DNA of 64,000 bases from Daphnia carinata (lineage: Eukaryota > Arthropoda > Branchiopoda > Diplostraca > Daphniidae). Of the stretch, positions 38,801 to 57,839 are shown piece after piece. The first letter of the stretch is position 1. Each line of letters opens with the position of its first letter. The position numbers and the translations under genes are program-made. The DNA is taken from assembly GCF_022539665.2 (NCBI RefSeq), contig NC_081337.1, positions 7,664,679 to 7,728,678 of the forward strand, written 5' to 3'. The notes below the pieces were generated by a model. That model was not told the DNA's origin, did not search any database, and saw nothing but the letters and a program-made list of their open reading frames with translations.

Positions 38801-39304
38801 CACTGCACAATCTGCTTCATTGACAAGAAAAAGAAATCGAAATGACTAGGTAAAAAAACAAACGAAGAGTGGCAACAATAAAAATTAGCTTCAAAACAAA
38901 AGTTCATTGATCAGTAAAGCAGCGGAATAATTGACAGTTTAAAAAATTAACATCCAGCTCTACAGCGCGCGCTTCAATCACGGAGTAATGTTTATTAGGC
39001 CATTATATCTCATAGCTTTCTCATTTGACTGTTACAGCGTAGAAGTCGTCTTCTACCAGAAAAACAGAACATTTTTCGAGAAGGCCTATAAATAAATAAA
39101 ACACTGAACAGAAAAGGAAGAATGATTTTCCCTCTCTCACGCGCTGTCAAATGGGACGGCAAAGTAATTGGACAAATGTCGTGGAATGCCTCAAATCAAA
39201 AGAGTACTAATTTTTTTTCCCCCTCCCCCTTTGTTCCTTTTCTGAGAGGAACATCGTATCGAGGTAACAAAGTTTATGGAATACGTAATCGCTTCATTGA
39301 AACC
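35821..39304. other. Probable long brat 3' UTR and convergent intergenic DNA
   Basis: No coding sequence is supported. AATAAA signals on the plus strand at 38628-38633 and 38647-38652 would give brat a 3' UTR of about 2.8 kb. Minus-strand signals (TTTATT at about 38635 and 38744) could serve the convergent BRSK gene, so the two transcripts may overlap at their ends. The region is T-rich. Confidence 0.45.
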
Positions 39305-45100
<5,796 letters not shown>

Positions 45101-47338
45101 TGCGCCGATCCAGACGAGTTACGAATCAAAGTATTACTAACGTAACGACTACCCCCTTTTTTTTCTCTTTCTTTTTCTTTTCACTGGTTTTTTTTTTTTG
45201 CACTGCAGTTCCTCTTTTTTATCCTCTTCAATCTGTTACGGTCGCCATGTTACTTTCACTTCTAAACCACACTGGCACAGTTTGAAGCACAAGAAAACAA
45301 CAGTCAAGAAGGTAAATGGGTCCAAATTTGGTGATCACCGCTTCATATTCACTGTGGGATTTGAGAAAAGCGATCGTTTCGCATCGGCGATGGATGGTGA
45401 ATTCACTGGAAAGTAGTACGGAGTCTGATTCCTTTCAGCAGGCTTTCTGACTGATCAACGGATGCGACATGGAGGAAAAGGGACGGAGCATCCATGGCCG
45501 CTTCGGCGCGGGCGCAGAGACGTCAACGTTATGCCTTGGTTGTCTTTCAACTGTCGGGTGGCCACTACTGTTTTCCTTTGCCGGAGTGGAAGACTGCTAT
45601 GGGCCCCCTTTTTTTTCCGGCCATGAATACCAAATCTCTTTGGCGTTCAAGGGAAAACGTGGTTTTCAGCGATCTGACGATACGACAATCGGGCCCGTAT
45701 TAAATCAAATCAATTGGTCCCGCTTTTGTTTTTGAGGCAAAGCTAAAAACGACCTTCAATTCAGCTCCTAGGGTAGCCTCTTCAATTTCTAAACTGTAAA
45801 ATAACTGAACGAAAACAAACCTTTGCGTATCATTGATCGTGGAATGATAGAAAAAGAGAAAGAGTGCCGCTAAGGGAAGTTCCACACGGGATTTCAGACA
45901 GCACAGAGTATTCACTGCGCACGCTCTCCGGGCGGCCATTCGTCGATCAATATTGGAAGGTCAAATCCTTACAGCAGCGTTTCCCTCTCTTTCCTCTCCT
46001 GTTTTATTCACCAACTCTCTCCCTCTCTCCACTATTCACCCTACCGAAATTTCATGTCTTTCGCCTCCGCCCTTCGTGATACATCCGCCCCCGCTCGGTC
46101 TCCTAGCAGCTCGAGCGTATGGTTGCTCTGTGAAGTGAGTTGTTTAATTATACAACAAATTCGGCGTGAATTTCAGTTCATCCGAAGTTTGATTAACATT
46201 CGAGAGGGTATCGAGCGTTATTATAATAATGCGTACAGAAATACTTCCAATTAACGTGTGATAGACTTCCATGCCATTCGAGGAAATGGAGTTTGACTAA
46301 TGATGCTGTACAAGTAACACATTAAGGTGCACACCTTTCGAAGATTAATTTTAGCTCTATATATCTTTAGTTTACTAACTGGTTGCCAATTTGTAAAATG
46401 ATACGTTAGCGTGCGATCCGGTGCGAATTCTATTTGAATCGGGCTAGGAATAGAGAATGTAACATTGAATTTGATTGCAAACATGTTCTTTCAGGCATTG
46501 TTAAACGGAATGACATTTAAGATTTCTAACTCCGATTATCCTGTGTATTTGATCAGCCATTCCGCATAACCTGAAGATAAAGCCAACACAAAAAAATAAG
46601 GTACAAAATAATAATAATAATAATGAGCCGAGAAGTTTCTTTTTACTATTTTCCAAAACAAATAGATCTAGCTCAGGGAAATACGAGTATTAAAAATGTA
46701 GTTATCCAAAGCTTGGGTTTTAACGAATACTTAATACACTTATGCGTGTTGACGTCAATGGTTGATTCGACTCTACCCCCGCATGTCGCGAAGCTTCTTC
46801 CTACGGATTAATAATCTTGTCATAGTATTGCAGTTTCAGGTATCTACGTAGTATTTATATCCTGAACTCGGATTGCCGCATATTAAAATCAGACGTCAAA
46901 ACTAATAAGATCTCTATTTAACGTTTTTGAAACTACTTTGTTGGCCGCTTACTAATGCACAGGTGCAACGATATGCGCTGTTAGGTTTTTCTTTAAAATA
47001 AAGAATAATAAAGAACCTAAATTTAGACGCAAGGATACAAATTATGCGCTTTGCAAGCTTATACATAGTGTATTTCGCAACGAGGAAATGCATCACAATT
47101 TAATTTTAGTTTGTTTTTGTCCAATTTTGTAATTACCAGTAAACAGTTACGTGTATTATTGTCTGCAGTAAAATCTGTTGGGATCTAGTTGAAACGATTT
47201 GACGAATGGCAGGTTCTTAAGGCACCCACGGTGTTGGTGGATTATTGCCGTAAATATTATCGTACCTAATTTAGTTTAAAGCAAATAAGTACATTCGGTT
47301 ACGGAAGAATTGGAAAATCGGAGGTATTCAGAATAGCT
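45101..47338. other. BRSK upstream region and downstream flank of the chitin deacetylase
   Basis: No coding sequence is supported. T-rich and C/T-rich low-complexity tracts (about 45,155-45,205 and 45,975-46,030) lie upstream of BRSK. The part from 46.1 to 47.3 kb is AT-rich with no recognisable gene. Confidence 0.4.
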
Positions 47339-49138
47339 TTACCATGGGTAAAAAAATGGACATCCTCGGTTGCACATTGACATGATGCGTTCGCTTCCGA
47401 ACGGTGTTCTGGTGGCGTCGTATGCACAACGTCGCTCGTTACAAGGAATTTGCGTGACGGGGGTGTCGCATCTCCATGGGGCGAAGGAACTAATATCTGA
47501 TAGAGGTGTAGGAGACTTAACCCAATCAAGAAGTTGACTAATAGAGACTAGGTAAACGTCTTCCTTCGACGATAGTGAATCTAAAAATCTATTGATAAAA
47601 AAATTATTCGAATCCTTATTATTATTTATGCGTATTCAGAAATTGTTGAATTGATTGTTGCACCTTTTATAACCATTCATATGATTGGTGTCCAATAACC
47701 AGGCAGCATGCAAAAACAAACCGTACGGTGAACGGTTTCCTTCGTAATGCTTCATAAAGTTGGTCGTAAGAAGGTTATATACATCATCAGCTGTGTCTCC
47801 ACTTCACCGTAGAATCGTTTGTTTTTATGGGAGCAATTAAAAAATATTAATCGGTATAAAATGTCAAGCTTCAACTGGAAGCCATCAAAAGTTAAACATG
47901 TCTTACACAATGCAGGTATCCACCATGGCGCATGGATTTCCGCTGGCATCAAACAAGTCGATCATAGGTACAACCCATTTACCAGGATACGATTCAGTTG
48001 GACAAACACCAATCTGGCAGTCCTGCAAAAAGAATGTATAAACCACATCAAGGTTAATGAAACAGTATACGCAACACCACACAGAATGAAAACGTGATGG
48101 TTAACCTGCTGGCTGAGAAAGTCGAGCGTGTAAGGCCACATACCAGGATCGACGTAATTTCTCGTTGGCCTAAGACAAGAGGGAAGAAAAAGGTTATTTA
48201 TATTATTTCCTCTCAATATGCAGCGTGGATAGCAAATGTGATAAGTATCGCGATGATAAAGATTACCAACTGCAATCCCATTCGAAGCCGTTATTCGATA
48301 GGGAAGACCACATCGCATCGCCTCCTATAACCACAACAGCCGCTTATTAGAATAATAAACGTTTTAACCAGATAAGAAATATTACCCATTAAAAGAAAGG
48401 GTGCTCGTGCACCCTTAATTTCGGATTGTGGGATACCAGCGAAGTATTCAATCATGGTTCGCATGTCCGCTATTTCTCTATCCCAGTTTTCGACACTGTT
48501 TGCTAGCCAAAAATCTTGATTGGTGCGATGCCTAGAAGATATTTCATGTTATAAAACTGTCGCATTTGTTGTAAGAATAAGAATAACAAGAGATCAATGT
48601 AAAATGTAATTAGTCTCATTTTCAAGGGTTCTCAAAACTCCATGCTATTAATGCGTCTAAAATATTTTTTTAAAATCGAAATGATAGATAGGAGTAGTAG
48701 CTTACGTAATGGAATGGGAAGCGATTTCATGGCCTCTGTTATAGATGTCGTTAACCAAGGTATAATTGTTATATTCGTGCGACAGAAAGTAGGTCGCTTT
48801 AATGTTGCATCCGTTTGGGTTGTATCGATTGAAAATCAAGCTGGTGTAGTTCACAAAATTGAGAACGTTGACGGCATCATCATAGGTGATAAGCACAGTC
48901 TACACCACCGATTAATTTGTTAAAATTTCATGCATACAATCATTTTCGAGTTATGAAAACATACTTGCGGTGTTTCCGCTGGGGTCAATCCGCCTGGAAT
49001 ATTCAGCGAAGAGCATAGGCAATCAGGCAGCGTACATAAGGTGGGGTTGCAATACGGAGCAATCTTTTCACGTGGTGCAGGAAGCGCAGATGCTGCAGCT
49101 GAAACAATTAATGCTAAAATAATGGCATACCTAGCCAT
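47339..49138 (-). CDS. Secreted chitin deacetylase without chitin-binding domain
   Basis: Carbohydrate esterase family 4 enzyme that converts chitin to chitosan. The start at 49138 gives a clear signal peptide ([18 protein letters not shown]) followed at once by the catalytic-domain entry [20 protein letters not shown] and GLTPAETPQ. Motif 1 reads [13 protein letters not shown], with the metal-binding Asp pair. Motif 2 is [10 protein letters not shown], the two metal-binding histidines, with an intron just before the last. [19 protein letters not shown] and [20 protein letters not shown] follow, then [20 protein letters not shown] and a Cys-rich tail to the stop at 47339. I resolved the later joins as [14 protein letters not shown] and NGYKR|FLDSL using phase-consistent GT-AG sites. 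No chitin-binding or LDL-receptor module precedes the domain, as in the gut-type (group V) insect enzymes. An arthropod-type gene. Confidence 0.9.
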
Positions 49139-50652
49139 GACGTTCTAAAGCAACGCAACCCAAATACGACACTGATTCCGGAACGATTGGAGCTTAAATT
49201 CTCTTGTGCCGTCTAGATGTTTGATTTTTATCTTACGACGGTGTAGATATTTGTCGATGACGTCCATGGGTCAGTATCAGCTATATCAACACCGTTTTGT
49301 AACACCAGTATCGCGCTGCCGGATTATTGACTTATCGTGTGATTGTGTGGTCATGCTAAGGAACGCACTTCGATGTCGGTCACAGCATATCGAACCACAT
49401 TCAAGATCATGCACATTGTCAAGAAGATTAATGTGCAACTGTTTTGTTAATTCTTATTCATAAATTAGCATTTAGTTTGAAAAATGAAACAAAATTCAAT
49501 ACACTTCGTACTTTTTCGCCGTTTAACTTGCGCCACACATGCACTAGACAGTAGGCGTTGCGTTTGCCTAGAACTTACGTTTACTTATATAAATCGTCCT
49601 TGATGTTCCATAGTAGACCTATGAAAATCGTTGATGTCAGTTTAGGGCAAGGAGCGTAATGCTGGTTGCCATGCAATGGCGGGTCTTCTTCAAAATGAGA
49701 ATCCCCGCTTTCTCTTAACTAACAAAATTCCAAATTTAAATAAAATATTTATTTCTAAGCTCAATGATATATTAATTGTATTACACGCTTCATTCAATGA
49801 AATATACTGTCTTCTGCGCGTGTAGCATACTATGCATATGCTTTTCAGTTGGGTAAACTACATAGTCGGCTGGTCGTCTTTGAGCCCTGTATAGTTTCCA
49901 AAATGTTTTATGTATTTTGGAAAAACGCCTTACATTAAAAATCTTGCGCTTCTAATTTTGTCTTATCTTGACATTTGTCCGTCAATCATACTCTGCCACG
50001 TCCGATGACCAATACTTGACTTGCTAACATGCAGAAGTAGGATGCTTATCGAATCTCCCATTATGTACGGGGATGTCATGTTCTTGACATCTTTGGGTTT
50101 CTCTAGAAGTTTCCTTGTGTGAAAAGCATAGGGAGTGTGGTATATATACGGGGCAAAGGTGTAGAGAAAATCCACACATCGGTAAGTAAGACGGCGACGT
50201 GTGCCCTAAATGTAGTTTACCTGAAAAAAAGTGGATAGCTACACTGGAATTTAAAGTGCCCGATAAAAAGTACAGAGTGTATGTTCATTGGAAAAATGGT
50301 AATAGTGCATTCTATTGGGAAAAGTTTTCCTATTTATTCCTGTCTTCCATTTGCGTTTATGTTATTCGCACCCAACATTAACATTGGTTACCAGACTTGT
50401 TTTTGTCACACCATGGTTACGATAACACATGCTGATATCAACAATAATGCCTGTGCAAATTCATGTAATTTCAACAGGCATTGTTGACGTTTTTCTTTTC
50501 TTTCAGCACGTATAATGTGTTGTAATAATCCATGGAGGGAGATTTATTTCCCCCCTGGAACTAAAGACAGCATAGACGCATATGACGCGTTAAATAAATA
50601 AGACACAAACTACATTTATTTATCTCTGTTCCTTTACAGAGCTCAGCCATTA
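49139..50652. other. Intergenic between chitin deacetylase and transporter
   Basis: No coding sequence is supported. A TATA-like GTATATATA at about 50,139-50,148 is followed some 35 bp later by a consensus donor (CG|GTAAGTAAG at 50,171), which could mark a plus-strand non-coding exon. No product is recognisable. Confidence 0.3.
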
Positions 50653-52885
50653 TTATGGCGAAGAATTTTGATGGGGTCTACCTAAAGGCAAAACAACTGG
50701 CTTCAAATTAATAAGTATAGCACCTGCCATCATCGATATCCCCATAAAATAGAATCCTGTTACATAGTCACCGGTGGCATCTTTAGAATACCCAACCAAA
50801 GGAGGGACAACCAACGTTATCATTCCCTGAAAGAGGCGAACCAGTCCGTAAGAAGAACCAATACATTCAGTTCCATGATGTTCGCTGAGTAAGACCGGTA
50901 TTAGTAGAAACCAACTACCCAAGCCAAATCCATAAAACGCCACGATGACAGCGAAAGATGCAAATGTTGTAGCAAACGGCAAACATAGAACTGCGATGGC
51001 GCCAGTCAGCATACTGTAAAGCAAACGCATTTTTAGTGAAAATCATTTTTGGATTTTTCGTAACAAGTCGTATTTTACCTTACGCTGTAAGCTTTCGATT
51101 TGGAGAAAAGGTTTAGATCGGCAATATAGCCAAGACCTAATCTACCACTGAGATCGAAGATGGCACTGATAGACAAGAGTAAACTGCACTGGCTTTTTTC
51201 TATGCCAAGAGAATTGGCGTACGAAGGTAGGTAGAATAAAGCATGGGGGCAACCTACCGCCATCAACATCACAGTTGAGGCCATAAGCAAGAACATAGGA
51301 TTTTTAATTAGAGACATATCGATGTAGTTCGTGATCGAACATGGCTTAAATCGCCTAATTTTCTTAACCGGGCTACTTGGTGGTTCCGTTTGAACAAATT
51401 TCTCCGTGAGACACTGGTCAAGGCTTGTAGGTTTCGGATAGGGAATATTTTCTGTATAAATAACAGTAGAATTGGTGCTTAGATCCTCGATGCTGTGAAT
51501 AACGCTTAATCTATGGGGGAAATTTTTTGACGAGACTTTATCACGATTGTTGTGGACCAATGAAATATCATCTTCATTGATGGTTACAGGCTGTCCATCA
51601 GGAACATGAACGTCACAATCGATCCTGCCAACATGTGCACCGTCAAGGTTGGTAGATATGTCCATTCCACTTTCCATTATGGCTTGGTGAATCTCTACAG
51701 GACGATACAGAGCAGCGCTCAAACAAATATGAAGCATGCAGGCTCCGAGAATGAGGATTGATCCTCTAAATCCGTATGCTGGTACCAGGACTTCTAGTAA
51801 ACTAAAATCGGAGAGAAATTTTGAAAGTTATGTGAGTGCAAAGATTCAGTTATAATGGAAATAGCGGCGAATGCCATCACGACTTACAGAGGGAGCAACA
51901 TGCTTCCAACAGCTGTACCAGAAACGCACAGACCATTCGCTAAGGCTCGTCTCTTGTTGAAATAGCGAGAAGTCATAATTATACCTGGAGTTGTGGCCAA
52001 TCCAGCTCCGAGTCCTTGAAGAATAGAACATCAGTCAAATCGATATGACATTATAGTAGATGTACATAAATAGCCACAAGTTTATAACAGAAAGGGGCTG
52101 TGTAGAGACAATCGCAACGTAACATATTACCAAAGCTAAATGTTGAACACCACTTGTACTTTACCTGTTAAAATCCCAAAAGTAAAACATAACTGTTGGA
52201 GACTAGTTGTAAAATAGCTCAAACTAACACCCATCCAACAAAGAAGGCCGCCTGTAAAAACAACCGATCGGCACGAAAATTTTCGGCAAAGTGCACTGCA
52301 GATGGGAGCTGTGCATTTAAAAACGGAGGTAATAAAAAATATGCATCTGCCATGACGTTTAACGTTAACTTACACAATACAAGGCAAAGCGTTGAAAGAA
52401 TAGCAGGAATCCAAGATGCAAGGGAGGCGCTCGCACCAGGGTAAAGCTGCATGATTTCCATAAAAATTACTCCATATGATTTGATCAGCCCAGCGATCCA
52501 AAACTGTGCCAAGAATGCACCGAATGCAACAAACCAACCATATCCTCCATCTGGAGCTACAAAACGAGATCTCAGGGCTTCGATGTTTTCCATGCTGTTA
52601 CCACGTTTCTCTGACTGAAGATGTACCGCAATTACGATGGAATTAACGTAAGTCAATTGTCTGCTCTTTATACATTACGCAGTGCTGTGATCTAATGTCT
52701 GACACTTCGGCTGCAGGATCAAAAGGAACAGACGCGCCGAAATGAGGTTTAGCTACCAACTTAAGGCATTCTTTCTTGTTTTCCTCAAAATAAGTGCCAG
52801 TTTTTTCTATTTCTCCCCTACCATGGCAGTTCTTTTCTGTAGGCGAAATTTCGGCGTGATGAGGTCTGACAGTCTGAGAAGTCAT
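50653..52885 (-). CDS. SLC16: Monocarboxylate transporter-like protein (SLC16/MCT)
   Basis: Plasma-membrane member of the major facilitator superfamily that moves lactate, pyruvate, ketone bodies or related solutes; the substrate is not predictable here. The start at 52885 opens an ~80-residue hydrophilic N-terminus joined over a 64-bp intron to SEKRGNSMENIEALR. The MCT signature follows at TM1 (APDGGYGWFVAFGAFLAQFW). Further helices include WIPAILSTLCLVLC, VVFTGGLLCWMGVSLSYF, GLGAGLATTPGIIM with SRYFNKRRALANGL, and the second half NPMFLLMASTVMLMAVG, LSISAIFDLSGRLGLGYIAD, SFAVIVAFYGFGLGSWFLLI and GISMMAGAILINL. A large cytoplasmic loop of about 120 residues separates helices 6 and 7, as in MCTs. 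An alternative shorter start (MENIEALR, near 52,590) is possible. Confidence 0.9.
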
Positions 52886-53616
52886 TTTCGAAGAGCCGTT
52901 TGATACCTAAAGAAAATTGAAATTGTATTTAGTGGTACTGTTTAGAGTGAACCCTACAAGTTACGGAAGTAATACGATGTATGCAATTGTAGGAAAATGC
53001 TAGCTTACTGAACGGAAATCACGAATTACTTATTTTATTAAACATTTGTGGGAGTACTGATCCTGAGCTCTGTTACGTCCTGCTTACTTCTGTAGACTAC
53101 TTATTGGCTCAACAACAACAAAGTTCATTGGACGTTTGTGAAATAATCGATATATGGGGAATGACGCAACAATGCACGTTAAAAGTAAAACGCCTTTTTA
53201 TTAATAAAAGTCAGTTACATATAAGGCAGTTTTTTATTTGATTAAGTTTCTACTAAATATTCACAAAAAAAATTGGGTTTGACTCAAAAATTGCTAGACC
53301 GAGAAAGTGGCTCAAGGTCAAAACTGTCTTATACAGAAAATCCCTTATACTGTTATAATTCGTTTTTATCAATTCACTATTTTACGTCAAGATTATGGCA
53401 TTGGATACTTGCCGTTATGAAACCTTAATCGAGTTAGACTGCACCACAGCTAAGGTATTGCGTCAGAAACTTTCTCCAGATGTTAAAAAGATTGTTAATG
53501 AAATAGAAATAAATACAAACAAAATGAATAATTTTCCCAACCGTAATATTTTGCACAACCTTGGATAAACAATTACTAGCTAGTGTCATCAAAACAAACA
53601 GTACGTGTCGCTAGTT
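52886..53616. other. Intergenic between transporter and MAT2B
   Basis: AT-rich, with no coding sequence supported. It should contain the transporter promoter and the MAT2B 3' UTR, both on the minus strand. Confidence 0.4.
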
Positions 53617-55070
53617 TCAGGGCCCTTCAGGTTTTTTACTTTGAACCCAACCAGCGAGAACTGCCTCAATACCCACGCGGAATGGTGTGTGTTTCCCAAT
53701 AGCCAAATTTTCCAATTTTCCGTTTGAAAGCTGTGCGTTTTGAGGCCTCAATGTTCCTTGACTGGGATTAGGATCAGGTCTAATATGGCTCATCGGCAAT
53801 TGGAAAACACTTGCTATGTCCCGTACCATACCATATTTTGTCATGGCTTCTTTTCCTATGATGGTATTCAGGACACAAAAATTACTTACCTAGTTAGCTT
53901 TTCCGTTAAACAATGCTGATTTCAGAAAAAAAAACCTACCACCCCAATGATAAATTCCTATACAAAAAAAAACCGAATATGAATTGCAATTACTACTTAC
54001 AATTACAAGGGGTAAAAAGGATACCTTTCACGGCCGCATTGGTTTTTTTCAGCCCGAGAAGGTCAACGCATATTGAGGCAACATCGTCCACATGCGCCGG
54101 ATAGCGGATTTCACTGTCTGACACAAGTTTAGTTCCTTCTGAATCATAAAAGAGCTGTAGAAGAACAGTCACCGCACTTTCTCCCAAGTATTCAACTATA
54201 GAAAAAAAATAAGAGTTAATTAAGCATGATTAAATAAATGGTTTTAAAATGTACATCCAGTATTTTTATTTCCTTTTCAGGTGTGAAAATATTTAGTACC
54301 TGGTCCATATAATACAGGAACTCGTAGAACAATGTGATCTAATAAATGGGGGTATATAACTAGTGCTTCAAACACAAAGTGCATTGTATGATTTCTTACT
54401 TGGGCTTGCTTCAAGAGTTACTTGCTCACCCTGTAACTTTGTTTTGCCATATATGTTCAATGGGTTTGGGGTATCAGATTCTGAATATGGAGGCTTAGTT
54501 CCATCAAACACATAATCTGTACTAATGTAAATCATAATGGCACCTAGTTCAGCTAAAATAATAAGGCAAATGATTTACTTTCAGTAAAATGCAAGATTTT
54601 TTTTATTTTTTAATGTATGCCTTTTACATACCTGCTAAATTAGCTAAATTTTTAGTTGCAGCTACATTTAACCTGATAGTACCATCCACATCTTGTTCAA
54701 CTTTGTCAGGGAACCTTTGCGCTGCACAATGGACAATGGCATTAGGCATAAAATTCCTTATAATATCCTCAGTTTTTTCCTTGTTGCAGATGTCAACCTG
54801 TACCAAGTTTGTCCCTGTTCTGCATCATTGAATGACATAGGTCAAAATTTAAATGTTGAGGTATTTGTGCTGAAAAAACTAATAGTAATCAATTTATATA
54901 CCGACTAAATGCTGTTCCCATAACTGTCCATTTTGACTGCTCGAAGGCTGCTAAAACGGCTGGATTATTTGTATTATAATCAGAATTTACCCAGAAGAAA
55001 CATTAGATAGTGAAATACCTCTACCAAGAAGTCCAGATGCTCCAGTTACTACAACACGTTTGCTTGACAT
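53617..55070 (-). CDS. MAT2B: Methionine adenosyltransferase 2 subunit beta
   Basis: Regulatory subunit that modulates S-adenosylmethionine synthesis by binding the catalytic MAT2A. It is built on an NADP-binding short-chain reductase fold related to dTDP-4-dehydrorhamnose reductase. The start at 55070 ([17 protein letters not shown]) sits on the dinucleotide-binding GxxGxxG. It continues with [85 protein letters not shown] with the YxxxK pair, [22 protein letters not shown] and [20 protein letters not shown]. The C-terminal block is [20 protein letters not shown] and [12 protein letters not shown]. The IYHWG piece sits on an 18-nt exon at 53940-53957. The shorter N-terminus corresponds to the form lacking the vertebrate V1 extension. 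Confidence 0.94.
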
Positions 55071-55593
55071 ACTTCTTAAGAACAAAATCTATTCTAGAAA
55101 ATGTCTCACTGGTGTGGTAATGAAACAAAAAGCATGTCAATAAATGATGAATTTTTGCTTGCTGTCACGGTTTCAGAAATTGACACTGAACTATCGAGTT
55201 TTGTTTTCTAATTTATATCCCTCCTACTCGAAGAAGAAAGTACAGTTTTTACAGTTGTTTAATAGTAAAACTGAGAGCAGACGAAATATTCTAACACAAA
55301 TTCCATCATAATGCCTAGATAAGACACAGTTATGATGTCACCAGTAAAAAGATTGGATATTCAGTGATTTTCAAAAAATTCCAATGAATGTTAGACTTTG
55401 CAGATTTTTGAGGCGAAATTCCCAAGGTAATTCCCTTCGCTTTTTTAAAATTTATTGGTTGATTTCTTCTAAAATCATCAAATAATGACTAATTATACAT
55501 GACTTGCATTCAACATTCAACGAGAATCACGAGCATTGGCTTAATTCTTACGTGAAATGTTTTTGAAATAAAGCAAAAAACGTGCGATCAAAC
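55071..55593. other. MAT2B upstream region
   Basis: AT-rich, no gene seen. It should contain the MAT2B promoter on the minus strand. Confidence 0.4.
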
Positions 55594-55888
55594 AACCAGT
55601 TACGATGAGTGTCAGTTTTTGCAGAAAAAAAATTTAAGCCCGACTAAATAATTCCGAATAAATAAGCCCGACTTTTCTTATTTTTTTCGTTTTTTACGTT
55701 TAATTAAAAAACCATGAGTCCAAAGGAAAAATAAATTTGATTTTCGTGGTAAGCAGTTAATTCTGAATCGAAATCATGTATTCTAAGCGAAATTTAAAAT
55801 TTCGCAAAAATGAAAAATGCTAAATCGGGCTTATTTAGTCGGGCTTAAAAATTTTTTCTGCAAAAACCGGCACTCATGGGAACTGGTT
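55594..55888. mobile_element. AAGCCCGAC-family inverted-repeat element (MITE-like), complete copy
   Basis: About 45-bp inverted ends frame this 295-bp element. The left end reads AACCAGTTACGATGAGTG, then CAGTTTTTGCAGAAAAAAA and AAGCCCGACTAAATAA. The right end is the reverse complement with few differences (AGTCGGGCTTAAAAA, TTTTCTGCAAAAAC, AACTGGTT). The interior holds TTACGTTTAATTAAAAAAC and GAATCGAAATCATGTATT, as in the 1.4-2.1 kb copies. No ORF is present. Sequence from 55889 to 56140, with GGCGCGCTAGC at 56016-56026, matches the 1.64-1.86 kb block loosely. Confidence 0.7.
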
Positions 55889-56352
55889 TAATATCACAGG
55901 ATATACTCAAAATTGAATGCTGATTCCGGTAAAACTATTATTTCTTTCATGAAGTCAACCATTTTGGAACTACACCGAATATTTGTGTTGCATCGCGGTA
56001 GCGCTGAAGCGCACTGGCGCGCTAGCATATGAATATTTGGAGGATTAACTGTGATCGTGGCCAATAGATGGCGAGCAACGATAAGGAAAAATCCGATTTT
56101 TATTTTTCTGGGGGGTTTTTATATGGCAATATGTATGGCAATCCGTTTTATATGGCAATCCGTTTTACATAAAAAAAAAAAAAAATGTCGGAAAAAAAAA
56201 AATCACACTTTTTTTTTTTTTCCGACACGTAGCCATCTACCGCCCAGACTCGTTATTACTGGCGTAGGCAATTTCAGTCCATTGGATGCCATTCGCAGTT
56301 AGTTCAGTAGCGTGGACGGAGAATAACGCGTGGCTGGAGGAACAATTGAAAA

Positions 56353-57378
56353 ATGGATAAGATAATACAACAAAAGGATGGTAAGTATAAACATTATTAT
56401 ATTGGTTTTCAATTATTAATTATTGTTTATTAGATCAAATTATGAAGCTGCAGGCCCAATTATTGGAACAACACAAAATATTAGATAACAGCAAAGCTAA
56501 GGATGGGAAGGCCTTATACGTAGTGATTCTATTTATTTGCTTTTATTCATTTGTGTTTTGTAGCTCAAATTTTGAGTCTACAAGCTCAGTAGGGGAAAAA
56601 AACAAATTGGAACGGAACAGTTTCCAAACAGTGAAGGAGGTTTTTCAAAACTCATCCCTAACTGAACATGAGGATGAATTGGCATTAGGCGAACACAGTC
56701 AGGTACCTAAACTTTTCAAATAAGAATTCAAAATAAGTATAGAATTTTAACAAACAATTATTTATTGTTTAGTTATTCAGTCTACCACCTGACAGTGTGT
56801 TAAAGTTAAATTCTGTTAGTGCTGCACTAAAAGAATTGTTAGTAATAAGTCCATGCAGCGAAGGAAGTGAACAATTGTGGGACCATATTTGTGTTGAAAA
56901 TGGGTGTGGTACGGAAACCCTGAAATAGCACGAGTTCAACATAACACATAAATTAGGTACTTTTCGGTTTTTTGTCTATCGAAAAAGTATTTTTAATGCT
57001 ATTATTTTGCATTCACAGAATTTTAGTGGGGGATCAAGTCAAGTCTGGAAGTGTTACAGGATGGAAGAGTGAGCCTACAGTTGAAAAACACTGAAAGTGC
57101 ATTACCATTAAGGTATGAGGTAAAGTAATAGAGTATGCAAATTGTCTCATGAGAAGTACCATCTTGTGTGAATGAATCCTGTGTAACAGCAATCCTTTAT
57201 AGTTCTGTCACAGCTAGAAGCCTCAAATAATTCTGCTTCTCTTGCTAAAGAACAACTTGTCCTTTATGTTCAGAGTGTTGGTGAAGCTGGGTACTTAAAT
57301 GGCCCTAAAGATGTTTCATTTCGTTGGCATTGCAGCGATGAACATCATACATGGACTTTTTAGGTATGAAAGGAATTT
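56353..57378 (+). pseudogene. Unrecognised coiled-coil gene, left-arm copy
   Basis: The spliced reading starts MDKIIQQKD|DQIMKLQAQLLEQHK (exons from 56353 and about 56434). It continues with LDNSKAKD, then AQILSLQAQLGEKNKLERN-like coding and SFQTVKEVFQNSSLTEHEDE, next LFSLPPDSVLKLNSVSAALK and LLVISPCSEGSEQLWDHIC near 56,775-56,925. Later exons include SSLEVLQDGRVSLQLKN (about 57,030-57,120) and LEASNNSASLAKEQLVLYV with GYLNGPKDVSFRWHC up to the TAG at about 57,360. I recognise no family; the first 60 residues are a heptad-rich coiled coil. The donor after KAKD reads GGGAAG here but GGTAAG in the other arm, so this copy has probably lost a splice site. An in-frame stop follows TETLK near 56,926. 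It is probably a broken gene copy or a gene carried by an element. Confidence 0.4.
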
Positions 57379-57839
57379 TCTTGAAAATTTTTTGAATTTA
57401 TGACAAAGCATTTCTCCTGCTTTTTGCCAACCATGTCTAATCTAAAAAAAAATTATCCAATAGGAAAGGATTTTCGGCATACTGGGAACACAACTATCAA
57501 CAATGCAACATTCTAGGGGTGCTATTTTATCATTCAAGAGCCTTATACAATGATTATCATCTGCAATTTGTATGGCCTTTCCCAAGCTTCTGCCAGAAGT
57601 TGAATCTATAAGTCATGTAAGTCACATGAGTAACAATTGAGATGCATAATGGTGTTTATCTTTTCTCAGCATAGGTTAATAGTAACATTGGATCTGAAAA
57701 AATTCTTGGTTGGGGCAAGACACTGAATAAATTGTAATGATTGAATGGATGACATGACATTTCTATACTTAATTTGGATTCCCGAGACGGTATTTGATAT
57801 TTAAAAAATTGAAGTGCATATCTGGGCTCCCTTCCTTTC

